This document shows positions 1 through 8,083 of a DNA stretch of 64,000 nt, in pieces. The notes under the pieces were generated by a model. That model was not told the origin of the DNA. It saw only the letters and a program-made list of their open reading frames with translations, and did no database searches. The DNA is taken from the NCBI GenBank assembly GCA_052400685.1, contig JBQTGJ010000017.1; one strand, 5' to 3'. How positions within the stretch are numbered: position 1 is the stretch's first letter; the number at the start of each line of letters is the position of its first letter. The translations under genes and the position numbers were made by a program. Origin of the DNA: CAZHHH01 sp052400685 (GTDB taxonomy: Bacteria > Bacteroidota > Bacteroidia > Bacteroidales > Marinilabiliaceae).

Positions 1-52
1 GCCCTATAGCGCCGATGGTACTGCGTAACAGTGGGAGAGTAGGTCGCTGCCT
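1..52 (+). rRNA. rrf: 5S rRNA, 3' end (partial)
   Basis: The first ~52 bases read as the 3' portion of a bacterial 5S rRNA: a CCGATGGTACTGC-like segment, then GTGGGAGAGTAGGTCG and a closing GCTGCC. The 5' part lies outside the window. A strong hairpin and T-run follow immediately, as expected for the end of an rRNA operon. The exact 3' end is uncertain by a few bases. Confidence 0.88.
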
Positions 53-66
53 TTCTTAAAAAAAGA

Positions 67-97
67 AGCCGATTCAGAAATGAATCGGCTTTTTTTT
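67..97 (+). terminator. Intrinsic terminator of the rRNA operon
   Basis: Perfect 10-bp stem AGCCGATTCA / TGAATCGGCT (67-76 and 81-90) with a GAAA tetraloop, followed by a run of T. It directly follows the 5S rRNA end. Confidence 0.93.
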
Positions 98-237
98 GTG
101 TTTTACTATAGCGGGGGGTGTGATGTTCTTACTACGAGTTGTCTTTGATGGTAAAATAAATTTACCGAATAACTAGGGTATTGTTATTTTGTTTTGTCAT
201 AGAGTAAAGATAGGGTGTCAAACTTAAATTTACTACT

Positions 238-1509
238 ATGAAAGCAACGTCAAATTTCAAAATTTTGCAGTTCGTTTTTATACTTTGCATGTTTCCTGGC
301 TTTTATTCTACTAATTTGGCTCAGAATGATGGCTCGGGTAATTTCAAGTCTTTTAAAGGGATTGTAATTGATGCCGCGACAAATGAACCATTGGTTTTTG
401 CAACCTTAGCTGTTGAGGGAACTAATATTGCAACGGTAACCAATTCGGAAGGAGAGTTCATATTAAAAGTTCCTGAATCTTCTGCTGAGAATGATTTATC
501 GGTTTCTTTTATCGGTTATGATAGAAAGAAATTACCCTTAACATCTTTAAAGGCTGATGCTAACAAACTGGCATTAAAACCTATTTCAGTTAATTTGGTG
601 GAAGTTTCAGTTTTTCCTACCGATCCCAATTTGTTGATAAAGGCTATAATGGGTCGCAGGAATGAGAATTATATGGATCAATCGATGCGAAATATCGCTT
701 TTTATCGTGAAACCATAAAAAAAGGATGGAACTATGTGTCGCTAACAGAGGCTGTGGTTGATATTTATAAACAGTCCTATTCATCGGGGCGGGCTGATCA
801 GGTTAGTTTGTTAATTGGTCGCAAGAGTACTGATTATGATAAGGTAGATACTTTGGTTTTTAAGCTTCAGGGAGGTCCGTTAGCTGCACTTATGTTGGAC
901 ATCATGAAGGAACCCTACACTTTGTTTTATGAAGAAAATATTGAAGAATATCAGTTTCAAATAAATAAGGTTACGCGATTAGATGATCGGTTACTCTATG
1001 TTATTTCATTTCAGCAAAAGCCTGTTGAAGGTGAACCATGGTTTTACGGTGATTTATATGTAGATACCGAAAATTTAGCCATTACTTCGGCTTCATTTAA
1101 TCTGAATTTGGATAATAAGGAGGCGGCAGCACGTATGTTTATACGTAAAAAGCCTAAGGGAGCCAAAGTATATCCAACTAAGGCAACTTATATGGTTAAC
1201 TATCGCGAGAAAGATGGTCATTGGTATTTTGCCTATTCCAGAGGCCAGGTTGATTTTAAGATTAACTGGCGTAAGAAGTTGTTTAATAGCAATTATTATA
1301 CAACGATGGAGTTGGCTGTTACTGATAGAATAAATACAGAGAATGGCTCTTTTAAAGCTTCCGATAAGTTGAAAATGAATGTGATAATGGAGGATGCCGT
1401 TCAGGGTTTTGCAAATGAAGATTTTTGGGGCGATTATAATGTGATTGAGCCCGAGCAACCTATTGAAAACGCCATAAAACGTATTCAGAAACAGTTGAAA
1501 GAAAATTGA
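238..1509 (+). CDS. Secreted protein with carboxypeptidase-like regulatory domain
   Basis: A 423-residue exported protein. Residues 1-28 form a signal peptide (charged start, hydrophobic core, ending near LAQ). Residues ~38-115 are a CarboxypepD_reg-like beta-sandwich, with the family pattern FKGIVIDAATNEPL followed by VTNSEGEFILKVP, the same fold that starts SusC proteins. The rest (~120-423) has no motif I can assign. It contains alternating beta-strand-like segments of the kind seen in Bacteroidota outer-membrane-associated proteins of unknown role. It stands alone after the rRNA operon and ends at a hairpin shared with the convergent acidic gene. The reading frame is certain; the function is unknown. 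ATG at 238 is the only start that keeps the signal peptide. Confidence 0.8.
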   Translation: MKATSNFKILQFVFILCMFPGFYSTNLAQNDGSGNFKSFKGIVIDAATNEPLVFATLAVEGTNIATVTNSEGEFILKVPESSAENDLSVSFIGYDRKKLPLTSLKADANKLALKPISVNLVEVSVFPTDPNLLIKAIMGRRNENYMDQSMRNIAFYRETIKKGWNYVSLTEAVVDIYKQSYSSGRADQVSLLIGRKSTDYDKVDTLVFKLQGGPLAALMLDIMKEPYTLFYEENIEEYQFQINKVTRLDDRLLYVISFQQKPVEGEPWFYGDLYVDTENLAITSASFNLNLDNKEAAARMFIRKKPKGAKVYPTKATYMVNYREKDGHWYFAYSRGQVDFKINWRKKLFNSNYYTTMELAVTDRINTENGSFKASDKLKMNVIMEDAVQGFANEDFWGDYNVIEPEQPIENAIKRIQKQLKEN

Positions 1510-1532
1510 TCTAAATTATTAGGCTGATAAAA

Positions 1533-1573
1533 AATGCCACTCCGGGACAAAATCCTGAAGTGGCATTTTTTTT
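1533..1573. terminator. Bidirectional terminator between convergent genes
   Basis: Stem AATGCCACT (1533-1541) / AGTGGCATT (1559-1567) with T-runs outside on both strands. It separates the plus-strand secreted protein from the convergent minus-strand acidic gene, whose stop codon overlaps the T-run. Confidence 0.85.
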
Positions 1574-1886
1574 AAAAGTCGTCGTCTTCGTCGAAGTCTT
1601 CGCTTAAAAGATCATCCAAATCTTCTTCATCAAGATCTCCATCGAAATCGTCATCTTCTTCATCTTCTTCATCGTCATCAAACTCGTCATCAAAGTCCTC
1701 ATCTAATGGTAGATCATCTTCGTCATCATCAAAAGGAAGATCATCATCATCATCGAAAGGGAGCTCATCGTCATCCCAATCTTCGTCTTCCCCCTCTACT
1801 AAGTAATCATCAGGAGAATCCTCAAAATCCACAATCTTATCGTATTTATTACTGATCGTGGCTGCACTTAAAATTTGTACATTCAT
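1572..1886 (-). CDS. Very acidic small protein, function unknown
   Basis: A 104-residue protein read from the ATG at 1886. The longer open frame to 1919 would need a TTG start, and the ATG begins MNVQILSAATISNKYDKI. After residue ~22 the protein is almost entirely Asp and Glu with scattered Leu, Phe and Pro, in imperfect repeats of the type DDDDLPFDDD. No enzyme motif or membrane segment is visible. Such polyacidic proteins recur in Bacteroidota and have been left as hypothetical. A metal- or cation-buffering role, or binding to basic proteins, is only a guess. The long leader upstream (1887-2613) would contain its promoter. Low-complexity coding sequence makes the frame slightly less certain than usual, but convergent placement on a shared terminator supports a real gene. 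Confidence 0.7.
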   Translation of the reverse strand: MNVQILSAATISNKYDKIVDFEDSPDDYLVEGEDEDWDDDELPFDDDDDLPFDDDEDDLPLDEDFDDEFDDDEEDEEDDDFDGDLDEEDLDDLLSEDFDEDDDF

Positions 1887-2613
1887 TTGATTAGAATTAT
1901 AAATTAATTTATGGGTCAAATTCTACACTCTTTTTTTAGATCTTCTTGTTTGTTTTTGATATTGAACCATTAAAAATAGGTCTGTATACGTCTCTTGTTT
2001 GTTCTTTAAATGTTTATATATGGTTTTTTATCAGTGTTTTAAAAAAAAATGATGTTGTTTTATTTCTGGTTTCAAATATATAGAAAGGATGGAATTTGCG
2101 AAGCGTTTGTTGATAAATTTTGTTGGTTTTCTGCTGTTTTTTTGACGACTGCCTGATTTTGTCTTTGTTTTGATGTTATGGGGCTGTTTGATTGATATTT
2201 AGTTCGATATTTGTTGCTGAGTGCTTTAAATGGTTTTTGTTGTATTGACAATATCTTATAGTAAAATGGAATAATTATAAATTAATCTGTTTAATTAGGT
2301 TGTTGTGTTATATTTAATGTTTTATAATGAACTGAATAGTAATTTGTTAGTTCGTTGTATTTATAACTGTAAGCCTGTTTTAGTTTCAATTTGATAGTTA
2401 ATCTTCTAATTATTTTGGGCCGAATGAAGCTGATTTAATATATTTTTGCTTAAAAAGGAATAAATATGTAAGTATTGCTTTTATATGATTTAAGTCCCGA
2501 AAGAATTGTCTGACTGATATTATTAGGTAGATTTTTGTTTACGAGAAATTGCAGAGGGCTATATTGGATGTATAATGGCAAACTAGATTTTGAAATTTTA
2601 AAACTGAAATTAG
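1887..2613. other. AT-rich intergenic region, 727 bp
   Basis: A very AT-rich stretch between two divergent genes. It must hold the promoters of the minus-strand acidic gene and the plus-strand XRE-cupin gene. I see no open frame worth calling, no RNA gene, no inverted repeat with a T-run and no copy of the dispersed repeats found further right. No unambiguous TTTG / TAnnTTTG promoter pair stands out. Confidence 0.6.
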
Positions 2614-3177
2614 ATGAAACCTGGTGAAAAAATTCGTACGCTAAGAAACGATAAAAAGCTCTCTCTGGACGAAGTCGCTGAACGTGTTCAACTTGAAATT
2701 AACCAGTTGGAAAACATTGAAGAAGGAACGTATGCACCTTCTTTGGGGGTGCTGATAAAATTAGCAAGGGTATTAGGCGTTCGCCTGGGTACATTTTTAG
2801 ATGACGAAGTACGCCAGGGACCCGTTGTGACGCGTAAGGGAGAAGCTGATTTGTCAGCCAGTTACACCAATGCGAGTGCCGCAAAAAATGACAAGCTGGC
2901 GTTTTTTAGTTTGGCACGCGAAAAAGCAGACAGGCATATGGAACCTTTTTTGGTCGATATTAAACCCGGTGTTCCTTCTAATCCTTTGGCATCGACACAT
3001 GAAGGTGAAGAGTTTATTTATGTACTGCGGGGTTCTATTTTGATTCATTATGGTAAAGACCTTATTGAATTGAATGAGGGCGACAGTATTTATTTGGATT
3101 CTATTGTAAATCATCAAATTCATTCGGCCAATAATGATAAGGCATTATTAATGGCGGTAGTGTATCAACCTGTTTAA
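2614..3177 (+). CDS. XRE-family regulator with C-terminal cupin domain
   Basis: A 187-residue cytoplasmic protein in two parts. Residues ~5-62 are an XRE-type helix-turn-helix (GEKIRTLRNDKKLSLDEVAE, then a second helix pair ending in LARVLGVRLGTFLDDE). Residues ~105-185 are a cupin_2 barrel with the HEGEEFIYVLRGSI and LNEGDSIYLDS motifs. This architecture senses a small ligand through the cupin and controls nearby genes. The stop is 9 bases before the acyl-CoA synthetase start, so the two are co-transcribed. The pair XRE-cupin plus acyl-CoA ligase is a recurrent Bacteroidota arrangement, which suggests that the regulator responds to a fatty acid or its CoA ester (inference). Confidence 0.88.
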   Translation: MKPGEKIRTLRNDKKLSLDEVAERVQLEINQLENIEEGTYAPSLGVLIKLARVLGVRLGTFLDDEVRQGPVVTRKGEADLSASYTNASAAKNDKLAFFSLAREKADRHMEPFLVDIKPGVPSNPLASTHEGEEFIYVLRGSILIHYGKDLIELNEGDSIYLDSIVNHQIHSANNDKALLMAVVYQPV

Positions 3178-3186
3178 TAAATTGTT

Positions 3187-4824
3187 ATGGAGTTTTTGAC
3201 ACACACGATGGGAAGTATTCTCGAAAAGTGGGCCGGGGAAACGCCCGACAATGATTTTGTGGTTTACCCCGATCGAGGATTGCGTTTTAACTATAAGGAG
3301 TTTAACGAAAGGGTTGATAAACTGGCCAAAGGACTGATTGGGATAGGGGTGAAACCTCATGATAAGGTGGGCATTTGGGCCAATAATGTTCCCGACTGGG
3401 TCACTTTTATGTTTGCGGTAGCCAAAGTGGGAGGTGTTTTAGTTACGATCAATACCAATTATAAATTAGCTGAACTCGAATTTTTAATTAAAAATGCAGA
3501 TCTTCATACTCTTTGTATTATTGATGGATACCGAGACAGCGATTACGTTTGCATGGTTAATGAGCTCATTCCCGAATTGAAGACTTGTGAACGCGGGTAT
3601 CTTGTTTCTGAAAAATTTCCAGTCCTAAAGAATCTTGTGTTTATAGGTCCCCAAAAGCGGCGTGGTATGTATAATACGCCTGAGCTATTGTTGCTTGGAG
3701 ACAACATTGATGATGGTCTTTTATCTGATATTTCATCGAAAATTGATTGTCATGATGTCGTCAATATGCAGTATACGTCCGGAACAACAGGTTTTCCCAA
3801 AGGTGTTATGCTGACCCACTACAATATTTTGAATAATGGCTTTTTTGTGGGTGAAAATATGCATTATACCAATAAAGATAGGGTGATGACACCTGTGCCG
3901 TTATTTCATTGTTTTGGTTGTGTGTTGTCGTTATGTGCCGTAGTTACACATGGAGCAGCAATGGTTTTGACAGAGGATTTTGATGCTTTACGGGTTTTGG
4001 CTGGTGTCCAGAAAGAAAAATGCACCTCTATTTATGGTGTTCCTACGATGTTTTTCGCCGAGTTAAATCATCCAATGTTCGATATGTTCGATTTAAGCTC
4101 GCTTAGAACAGGGATCATGGCAGGGGCGCTTTGTCCGATAGAAGCAATGAAGGCCGTAATGACAAAAATGAATGCCAAAGATATTATTAGCGTATACGGA
4201 CTGACAGAGTCATCACCGGGAATGACCACAACGCGGGTGTTTGATTCTCCTGAAATACGAGCTACTACCGTTGGGACCAATTTGCCGGCAGTGGAAATTA
4301 AAATTGTAAATCCTGATACAGGCGAAGAGTGCGCCGTTGAGGAACAGGGTGAAATATGTTGCCGTGGCTACAATGTTATGAAAGGTTATTATAATAATCC
4401 GGAAGCCACCGCCAAAGCTATTGATGAAGACGGGTGGCTCCATTCGGGTGATTTAGCGGTTAAAACAGAGGATGGTTTTTACCGTATAACAGGGCGCATT
4501 AAAGATATGATAATTAGAGGCGGTGAAAATGTTTATCCTCGCGAGATCGAAAATTTTATCTACAGAATGCCTGAAGTGGAGATGGTTGAAGTGGTTGGTA
4601 TTCCCGATGAAAAGTACGGCGAAATTGTTGGTGCTTTTATTAAACTGAAAACCGATAAGCAACTGACCCAGGAGTCGGTGCAGGAGTTTTGCCGAGGGCA
4701 AATAGCTCGTTACAAAATACCGAAGCATGTGTTTTTTGTGGATGACTTCCCAAAAACAGCGAGTGGAAAAATTCAGAAGTATAAACTTCGTGAGATGGCA
4801 ACAGCCCTGATTTCTAAAGGGTAA
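3187..4824 (+). CDS. AMP-forming acyl-CoA synthetase
   Basis: A 545-residue ANL-superfamily ligase that activates a carboxylic acid with ATP and CoA via an acyl-adenylate. All core motifs are present: the P-loop YTSGTTGFPKG (~196-206), YGLTESSP (~336), GWLHSGDL (~415), the hinge and C-domain segment IIRGGENVYPREIE (~441), and the catalytic lysine K528 in PKTASGKIQK. Length and motif spacing fit medium/long-chain fatty acyl-CoA synthetases (FadD-like or the 'AMP-binding protein' group of Bacteroidota) rather than acetyl-CoA synthetase, which is longer. It follows the XRE-cupin gene in one operon and ends at a 15-bp hairpin. Substrate chain length cannot be told from sequence. Confidence 0.92.
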   Translation: MEFLTHTMGSILEKWAGETPDNDFVVYPDRGLRFNYKEFNERVDKLAKGLIGIGVKPHDKVGIWANNVPDWVTFMFAVAKVGGVLVTINTNYKLAELEFLIKNADLHTLCIIDGYRDSDYVCMVNELIPELKTCERGYLVSEKFPVLKNLVFIGPQKRRGMYNTPELLLLGDNIDDGLLSDISSKIDCHDVVNMQYTSGTTGFPKGVMLTHYNILNNGFFVGENMHYTNKDRVMTPVPLFHCFGCVLSLCAVVTHGAAMVLTEDFDALRVLAGVQKEKCTSIYGVPTMFFAELNHPMFDMFDLSSLRTGIMAGALCPIEAMKAVMTKMNAKDIISVYGLTESSPGMTTTRVFDSPEIRATTVGTNLPAVEIKIVNPDTGEECAVEEQGEICCRGYNVMKGYYNNPEATAKAIDEDGWLHSGDLAVKTEDGFYRITGRIKDMIIRGGENVYPREIENFIYRMPEVEMVEVVGIPDEKYGEIVGAFIKLKTDKQLTQESVQEFCRGQIARYKIPKHVFFVDDFPKTASGKIQKYKLREMATALISKG

Positions 4825-4845
4825 TCAGATAGTATATGAGGCATT

Positions 4846-4884
4846 AAGAAAGAGGACCGTCATTTATGAACGGTCCTCTTTCTT
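4846..4884. terminator. Bidirectional terminator, 15-bp perfect stem
   Basis: AAGAAAGAGGACCGT (4846-4860) pairs perfectly with ACGGTCCTCTTTCTT (4870-4884) around a 9-base loop. It separates the convergent acyl-CoA synthetase and DUF3820 genes and overlaps the last bases of the latter. Confidence 0.9.
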
Positions 4885-5122
4885 ATTTTCTTAGAGGCTT
4901 CAGCAAATATTCCAACCCATTAAGCTTTATTTCATATAAGGTTCTTAGCATCATTCCTAATTTTCCGGAAGGAAAACTTTTTTGTGACATCCAAACCAGG
5001 TAAGGTTCCGGTATATCGCATAGCAACCATCCTTTATATTTACCAAAAGGCATGCGTTGAGTGACAAGTCCGTTAAGTATTTCCCTGCTTGCAGTAACAG
5101 GGTTGTTTTGATCTATTCCCAT
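4883..5122 (-). CDS. DUF3820 family small protein
   Basis: A 79-residue cytoplasmic protein with the conserved DUF3820 core MPFGKYKGWLLCDIPEPYLV (around residues 23-42), followed by a helix ending in LKPLRK. The family has no established biochemical role in Bacteroidota. It is sometimes labelled as a putative quorum-sensing-regulated virulence factor on weak evidence. Its ATG overlaps the stop codon of the aldo/keto reductase in a TAATG arrangement, so translation of the two is coupled. Confidence 0.82.
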   Translation of the reverse strand: MGIDQNNPVTASREILNGLVTQRMPFGKYKGWLLCDIPEPYLVWMSQKSFPSGKLGMMLRTLYEIKLNGLEYLLKPLRK

Positions 5123-5955
5123 TAGAAGTCAAAGTTATCAGGATCTGCTCCTATTCGATGATGGCGGTTCAATTGGTCAATCTCTTTCATGTCATCATCT
5201 GAAATGACGAAGTCAAATATTTGGCTGTTGCTGATTATTCTTTCCTTGTTGACACTTTTTGGAATGGTAATAACGCCTTTTTGCAGGTTCCACCGCAGAA
5301 CTATTTGTGCCACATTTTTATTGTACTTATTTGTCAATTTCTGTAATTCCTTTATCTCAAATACTTCACCCTGCATGAGTGGACTCCAGGCTTCCGATTG
5401 AATTCCCATTGACCGGCATTTTTGAAGCAACTCGGGCTGAATCAGACGTGGATGAAACTCATATTGATTGATCATTGGGGTTATTTTTGCTGTCTGCATT
5501 AATTCATCCAAATGATGCTCCAAAAAGTTACTAACACCAATCGCTCTTACTTTGCCCTCTTCGTATAGTGTTTCAAGGGCCTTCCATGTGTCGGTAAATT
5601 TTTGTTTTACAGGCCAGTGAATCAGATATAAATCAAGATAATCGGTGCCAAGTCGGTTGAGTGTTTCCTGGAATGCTTTAATGGTTGAATCGTATCCTTG
5701 TTTCGAATTCCATACTTTGCTGGTCAGCCATATCTCCTTACGGTTGATATGCGAACGTTTCACCGCTTCACCAACGCCATTCTCATTTTCATACATGGCG
5801 GCTGTGTCAATATGACGATACCCGGCTTCAAGCGCCCATCCTATCGCATTAATGACTTCAGCTCCATCACGTGATTTAAAGACTCCAAGTCCGAAATACG
5901 GCATTTCTACTCCATTTGCTAAAGCAACGGTGCCATTAATATCAGTGATTTTCAT
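5122..5955 (-). CDS. Aldo/keto reductase (AKR5-like)
   Basis: A 277-residue NADPH-dependent oxidoreductase of the AKR superfamily, predicted to be cytoplasmic. The catalytic tetrad is visible: D50 and Y55 in HIDTAAMYENE, K80 in LTSKVW, and H113 in LYLIHWPVK. The cofactor-binding end TIPKSVNKERIISN is also present. The sequence resembles the 2,5-diketo-D-gluconate reductase / methylglyoxal reductase branch. The true aldehyde or ketone substrate is unknown. It leads a two-gene minus-strand operon with DUF3820, sharing a TAATG overlap. Confidence 0.93.
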   Translation of the reverse strand: MKITDINGTVALANGVEMPYFGLGVFKSRDGAEVINAIGWALEAGYRHIDTAAMYENENGVGEAVKRSHINRKEIWLTSKVWNSKQGYDSTIKAFQETLNRLGTDYLDLYLIHWPVKQKFTDTWKALETLYEEGKVRAIGVSNFLEHHLDELMQTAKITPMINQYEFHPRLIQPELLQKCRSMGIQSEAWSPLMQGEVFEIKELQKLTNKYNKNVAQIVLRWNLQKGVITIPKSVNKERIISNSQIFDFVISDDDMKEIDQLNRHHRIGADPDNFDF

Positions 5956-6042
5956 AATTTGAGTATTTTATGCATTGTATAAAAATAAAGAGTGACTCTA
6001 ATTTAATAATTTTTTATAGATTTTGATAGTTTTAGGAAAATA

Positions 6043-6094
6043 AAAACACCGACGAATCAGACCTGTGAAAAAATGGTTCTGACTGTCGGTGTTT
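6043..6094. terminator. Hairpin terminator
   Basis: Stem AAACACCGAC (6043-6052) / GTCGGTGTTT (6085-6094), with inner pairing of CAGACC and GGTTCTG-like segments. On the minus strand it is followed by a T-run, so it would end the arfB-acidic protein-doxX transcript. Confidence 0.8.
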
Positions 6095-6185
6095 GTTATT
6101 ATTTTAACTTGTTTTTTAGTAGCAGTAAAGTCGGGAGTCTGACGCCTAGTGTAACATAGCGCAGAAGCAGTACTTTATATTCGGT

Positions 6186-6590
6186 TCAAATTAAGCTGTC
6201 AACCGAGTACTTTCCTGAACCTAATAAAAAAGTTCCAACAAAGCCGATCAAATACATGAAGGCCGGTTCTTTAGCTGGCCCATGTGTCAAAAATAACGGG
6301 TCGCCTGCATGAGCTATAAAAATGGCTACTAACATTGTAATGATAAGCGGAATTGAAGCAAGACGAGTCCTGAAACCAATTAATACAGCTATTCCGGCAA
6401 CAAATTCGGCAAATGTTGCCAGGCCTAAACTTATGGTTGGGCTTAAACCCAGCATTTCGGGGAATTGAATATTTCCGTCAATGAGCCATTGTAGTTTGTC
6501 GAAGCCGTGACCAATTACAATAAAAAAACCAAAGCCTACACGTAAAAAAAGTGCTGCCAAATGTTTTTCATTTGAGAATAAGGTTTTCAT
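6186..6590 (-). CDS. DoxX family membrane protein
   Basis: A 134-residue integral membrane protein with four predicted helices (about residues 10-28, 50-70, 75-95 and 112-130). It carries the DoxX-type pattern LFLRVGFGFFIVIGHGFDKL near the N-terminus and FAEFVAGIAVLIGFRTRLA in the second helix pair. DoxX proteins are small inner-membrane subunits linked to quinone or thiosulfate oxidation in archaea and to redox complexes in bacteria; here the role is unknown. It lies 55 bases downstream of the acidic BamE-like gene on the same strand and ends before a hairpin terminator. Confidence 0.87.
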   Translation of the reverse strand: MKTLFSNEKHLAALFLRVGFGFFIVIGHGFDKLQWLIDGNIQFPEMLGLSPTISLGLATFAEFVAGIAVLIGFRTRLASIPLIITMLVAIFIAHAGDPLFLTHGPAKEPAFMYLIGFVGTFLLGSGKYSVDSLI

Positions 6591-6645
6591 TTTTTAAGAA
6601 GTTTTAGTTGGATAATAGCTCTAAAACAACTTTTTTTTATTTTGT

Positions 6646-7119
6646 TTATTCGGGCCAGATATAGGCTTCTTCTTCGTCATCCCAAAATGGGCCCCATTGA
6701 ATTTCGGATAAAACGCCTTCATCGAACCATAGATTCAGACTTACTTCGGGAATGCTTGCTACTTGCTGTTTGTCTTCATCTTCGTCAACAATATCATCGA
6801 TTTCAATTTCACCCAGATTCATCAATTCAATTTGTTGCATTGTTTCTTCCTGGCTTAATCCCAATAAATCGACCCCTTCAAAGCTTATACTTGCTGAACT
6901 GGCTGCCATAGCAGTAAGTCGCCATTCCTCTTCTTCGTCGAAAGTAACCGATAGCTCTTTGCTGTCGTAATGCCAGGCTTCGGAAGCACCTGTTTCACCG
7001 TCGTCTTCAATTTGTTCAATTTCGTCGGGTTCTCCAAGTATATTTTTTACCTGATCCCGGGTCATGCCAAATTTTAGTTCCCCTATTCCATTTCCCAGCT
7101 TAATGTCGTTTGTTGTCAT
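6646..7119 (-). CDS. Acidic hypothetical protein with BamE-like N-terminal motif
   Basis: A 157-residue soluble protein with no signal peptide and a strong excess of Asp and Glu. The N-terminus, IGELKFGMTRDQVKNILGEP (~12-31), has the G-T-x2-QV-x3-LG-P pattern seen in SmpA/BamE-like domains and in several immunity-type proteins. The remainder ends in a tryptophan-rich acidic tail. The similarity is a short motif only, so I give no function. It sits between arfB and doxX on the same strand, 29 bases after arfB, and is probably co-transcribed with both. Confidence 0.7.
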   Translation of the reverse strand: MTTNDIKLGNGIGELKFGMTRDQVKNILGEPDEIEQIEDDGETGASEAWHYDSKELSVTFDEEEEWRLTAMAASSASISFEGVDLLGLSQEETMQQIELMNLGEIEIDDIVDEDEDKQQVASIPEVSLNLWFDEGVLSEIQWGPFWDDEEEAYIWPE

Positions 7120-7148
7120 GGTTCTTTATTTGTTTGAATAATATAGTG

Positions 7149-7562
7149 TTATAACATTGGCGGCTTACGCCTTTCTTTTTTAGATGCCTGTAATTTTTTG
7201 CTTTCAATTCGTTTGAGTTGCGAAGCCTTTGTGCGTTTGGTGGCTATGCGATGTTTTTCCTGCTTTAATGACTCGGCCAGTAAATCAAAGAAACGCTCAA
7301 TCACTTTCTGTTTATTTCTAAGTTGGGAGCGTTCGCTTTGGCAGGTTAGGATTAACTCATTTTCTGAATTGATACGGTTTTTCAACTTCCTATATAACAA
7401 GTTTTTTTCGTCATCAGATAATTGTTGCGATTTAGTGATTGGAAATCGTAATTCAACACGCGTATTTACTTTGTTAACGTTTTGTCCGCCAGCGCCGCTG
7501 CTCCGTACCGCTGAAAACTTCCATTCGGATGAAAAATCCCTGTGATAAACCGATTTGTACAT
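7149..7562 (-). CDS. arfB: Alternative ribosome-rescue factor ArfB (GGQ hydrolase)
   Basis: A 137-residue peptidyl-tRNA hydrolase that frees ribosomes stalled on mRNAs lacking a stop codon. The release-factor catalytic loop SSGAGGQNVNKVNTRVELRF is intact, with GGQ at residues 25-27, and there is no codon-recognition domain. The C-terminal ~40 residues are a strongly basic tail (KRTKASQLKRIESKKL and beyond), which in ArfB/YaeJ inserts into the empty mRNA channel. Length matches the family (~140). It is the first gene of a minus-strand operon that continues into the acidic protein and doxX. Confidence 0.93.
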   Translation of the reverse strand: MYKSVYHRDFSSEWKFSAVRSSGAGGQNVNKVNTRVELRFPITKSQQLSDDEKNLLYRKLKNRINSENELILTCQSERSQLRNKQKVIERFFDLLAESLKQEKHRIATKRTKASQLKRIESKKLQASKKERRKPPML

Positions 7563-8083
7563 CTGTTTTATTTTTAATAAAAGTACAATAATTTATTGTC
7601 TTAGGGCAGTTATTGCCTGGCTGAATATTGTCTTTTAACAAAATAAAGCAACCTATACAGTTACTACTTTTTTTGCGTATAATTATTTTTATTTGAACTG
7701 AGTGTTATGCCATGGTCTGAGCATCTCTAATAATTTTGTCTGATACGGAAAATGGAAAGCAAGACAATATTTATAAGGAATTAGAATATTTTTTTAACCT
7801 TTGTAAATGTAAATTATGTTTGAATATTTTATTATCACTGATTTATTTTTATTGGCGAAATGAATCATTTTTTTATCATCCAACTGTCTGTTTTATGTCA
7901 ATTGTACTTGACCGAAAACTATTGTGACACAGGAGAATACTTCATATTTAAGACTTCCGAAGCTTGAGAAATTTGAGTTTACCCGTGTAAAAGTCCATTT
8001 TGAAAGCGAGAGTAACGAAAACAGGAGTTTTATTGCTGACACTAAATTGATTTTTTATCGCTTAATTATACAAGAGGAGTTAT
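7563..8083. other. Divergent intergenic region with repeat A copy 1
   Basis: 521 bp between arfB (minus) and the HTCS gene (plus). The left part is AT-rich with no convincing gene. An apparent 63-codon frame at 7736-7927 runs into the repeat and is rejected. The right part holds repeat A copy 1, followed by a purine-rich GAGGAG at 8074-8079, an unusually good Shine-Dalgarno sequence for this phylum, placed correctly before the ATG at 8084. Confidence 0.75.
7903..8044 (+). repeat. Dispersed repeat A, copy 1 (before HTCS gene)
   Basis: About 142 bp alignable with copies at 21803, 36223, 53760 and 59759. Shared blocks include TTCATATTTAAG, CGAAGCTTGAGAAA, TCCATTTTGAAAGCGAGAG, TAACGAAAA and GAGTTTTATTGCTGACACTAA. 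It ends 39 bases before the HTCS start and points the same way as the gene. The whole copy is the same length as copy 2. Confidence 0.8.

Noticed and set aside
7736..7927. 63-codon plus-strand frame after arfB
   Set aside because: It has no start context, AT-rich composition and low-complexity translation, and it ends inside repeat A copy 1.
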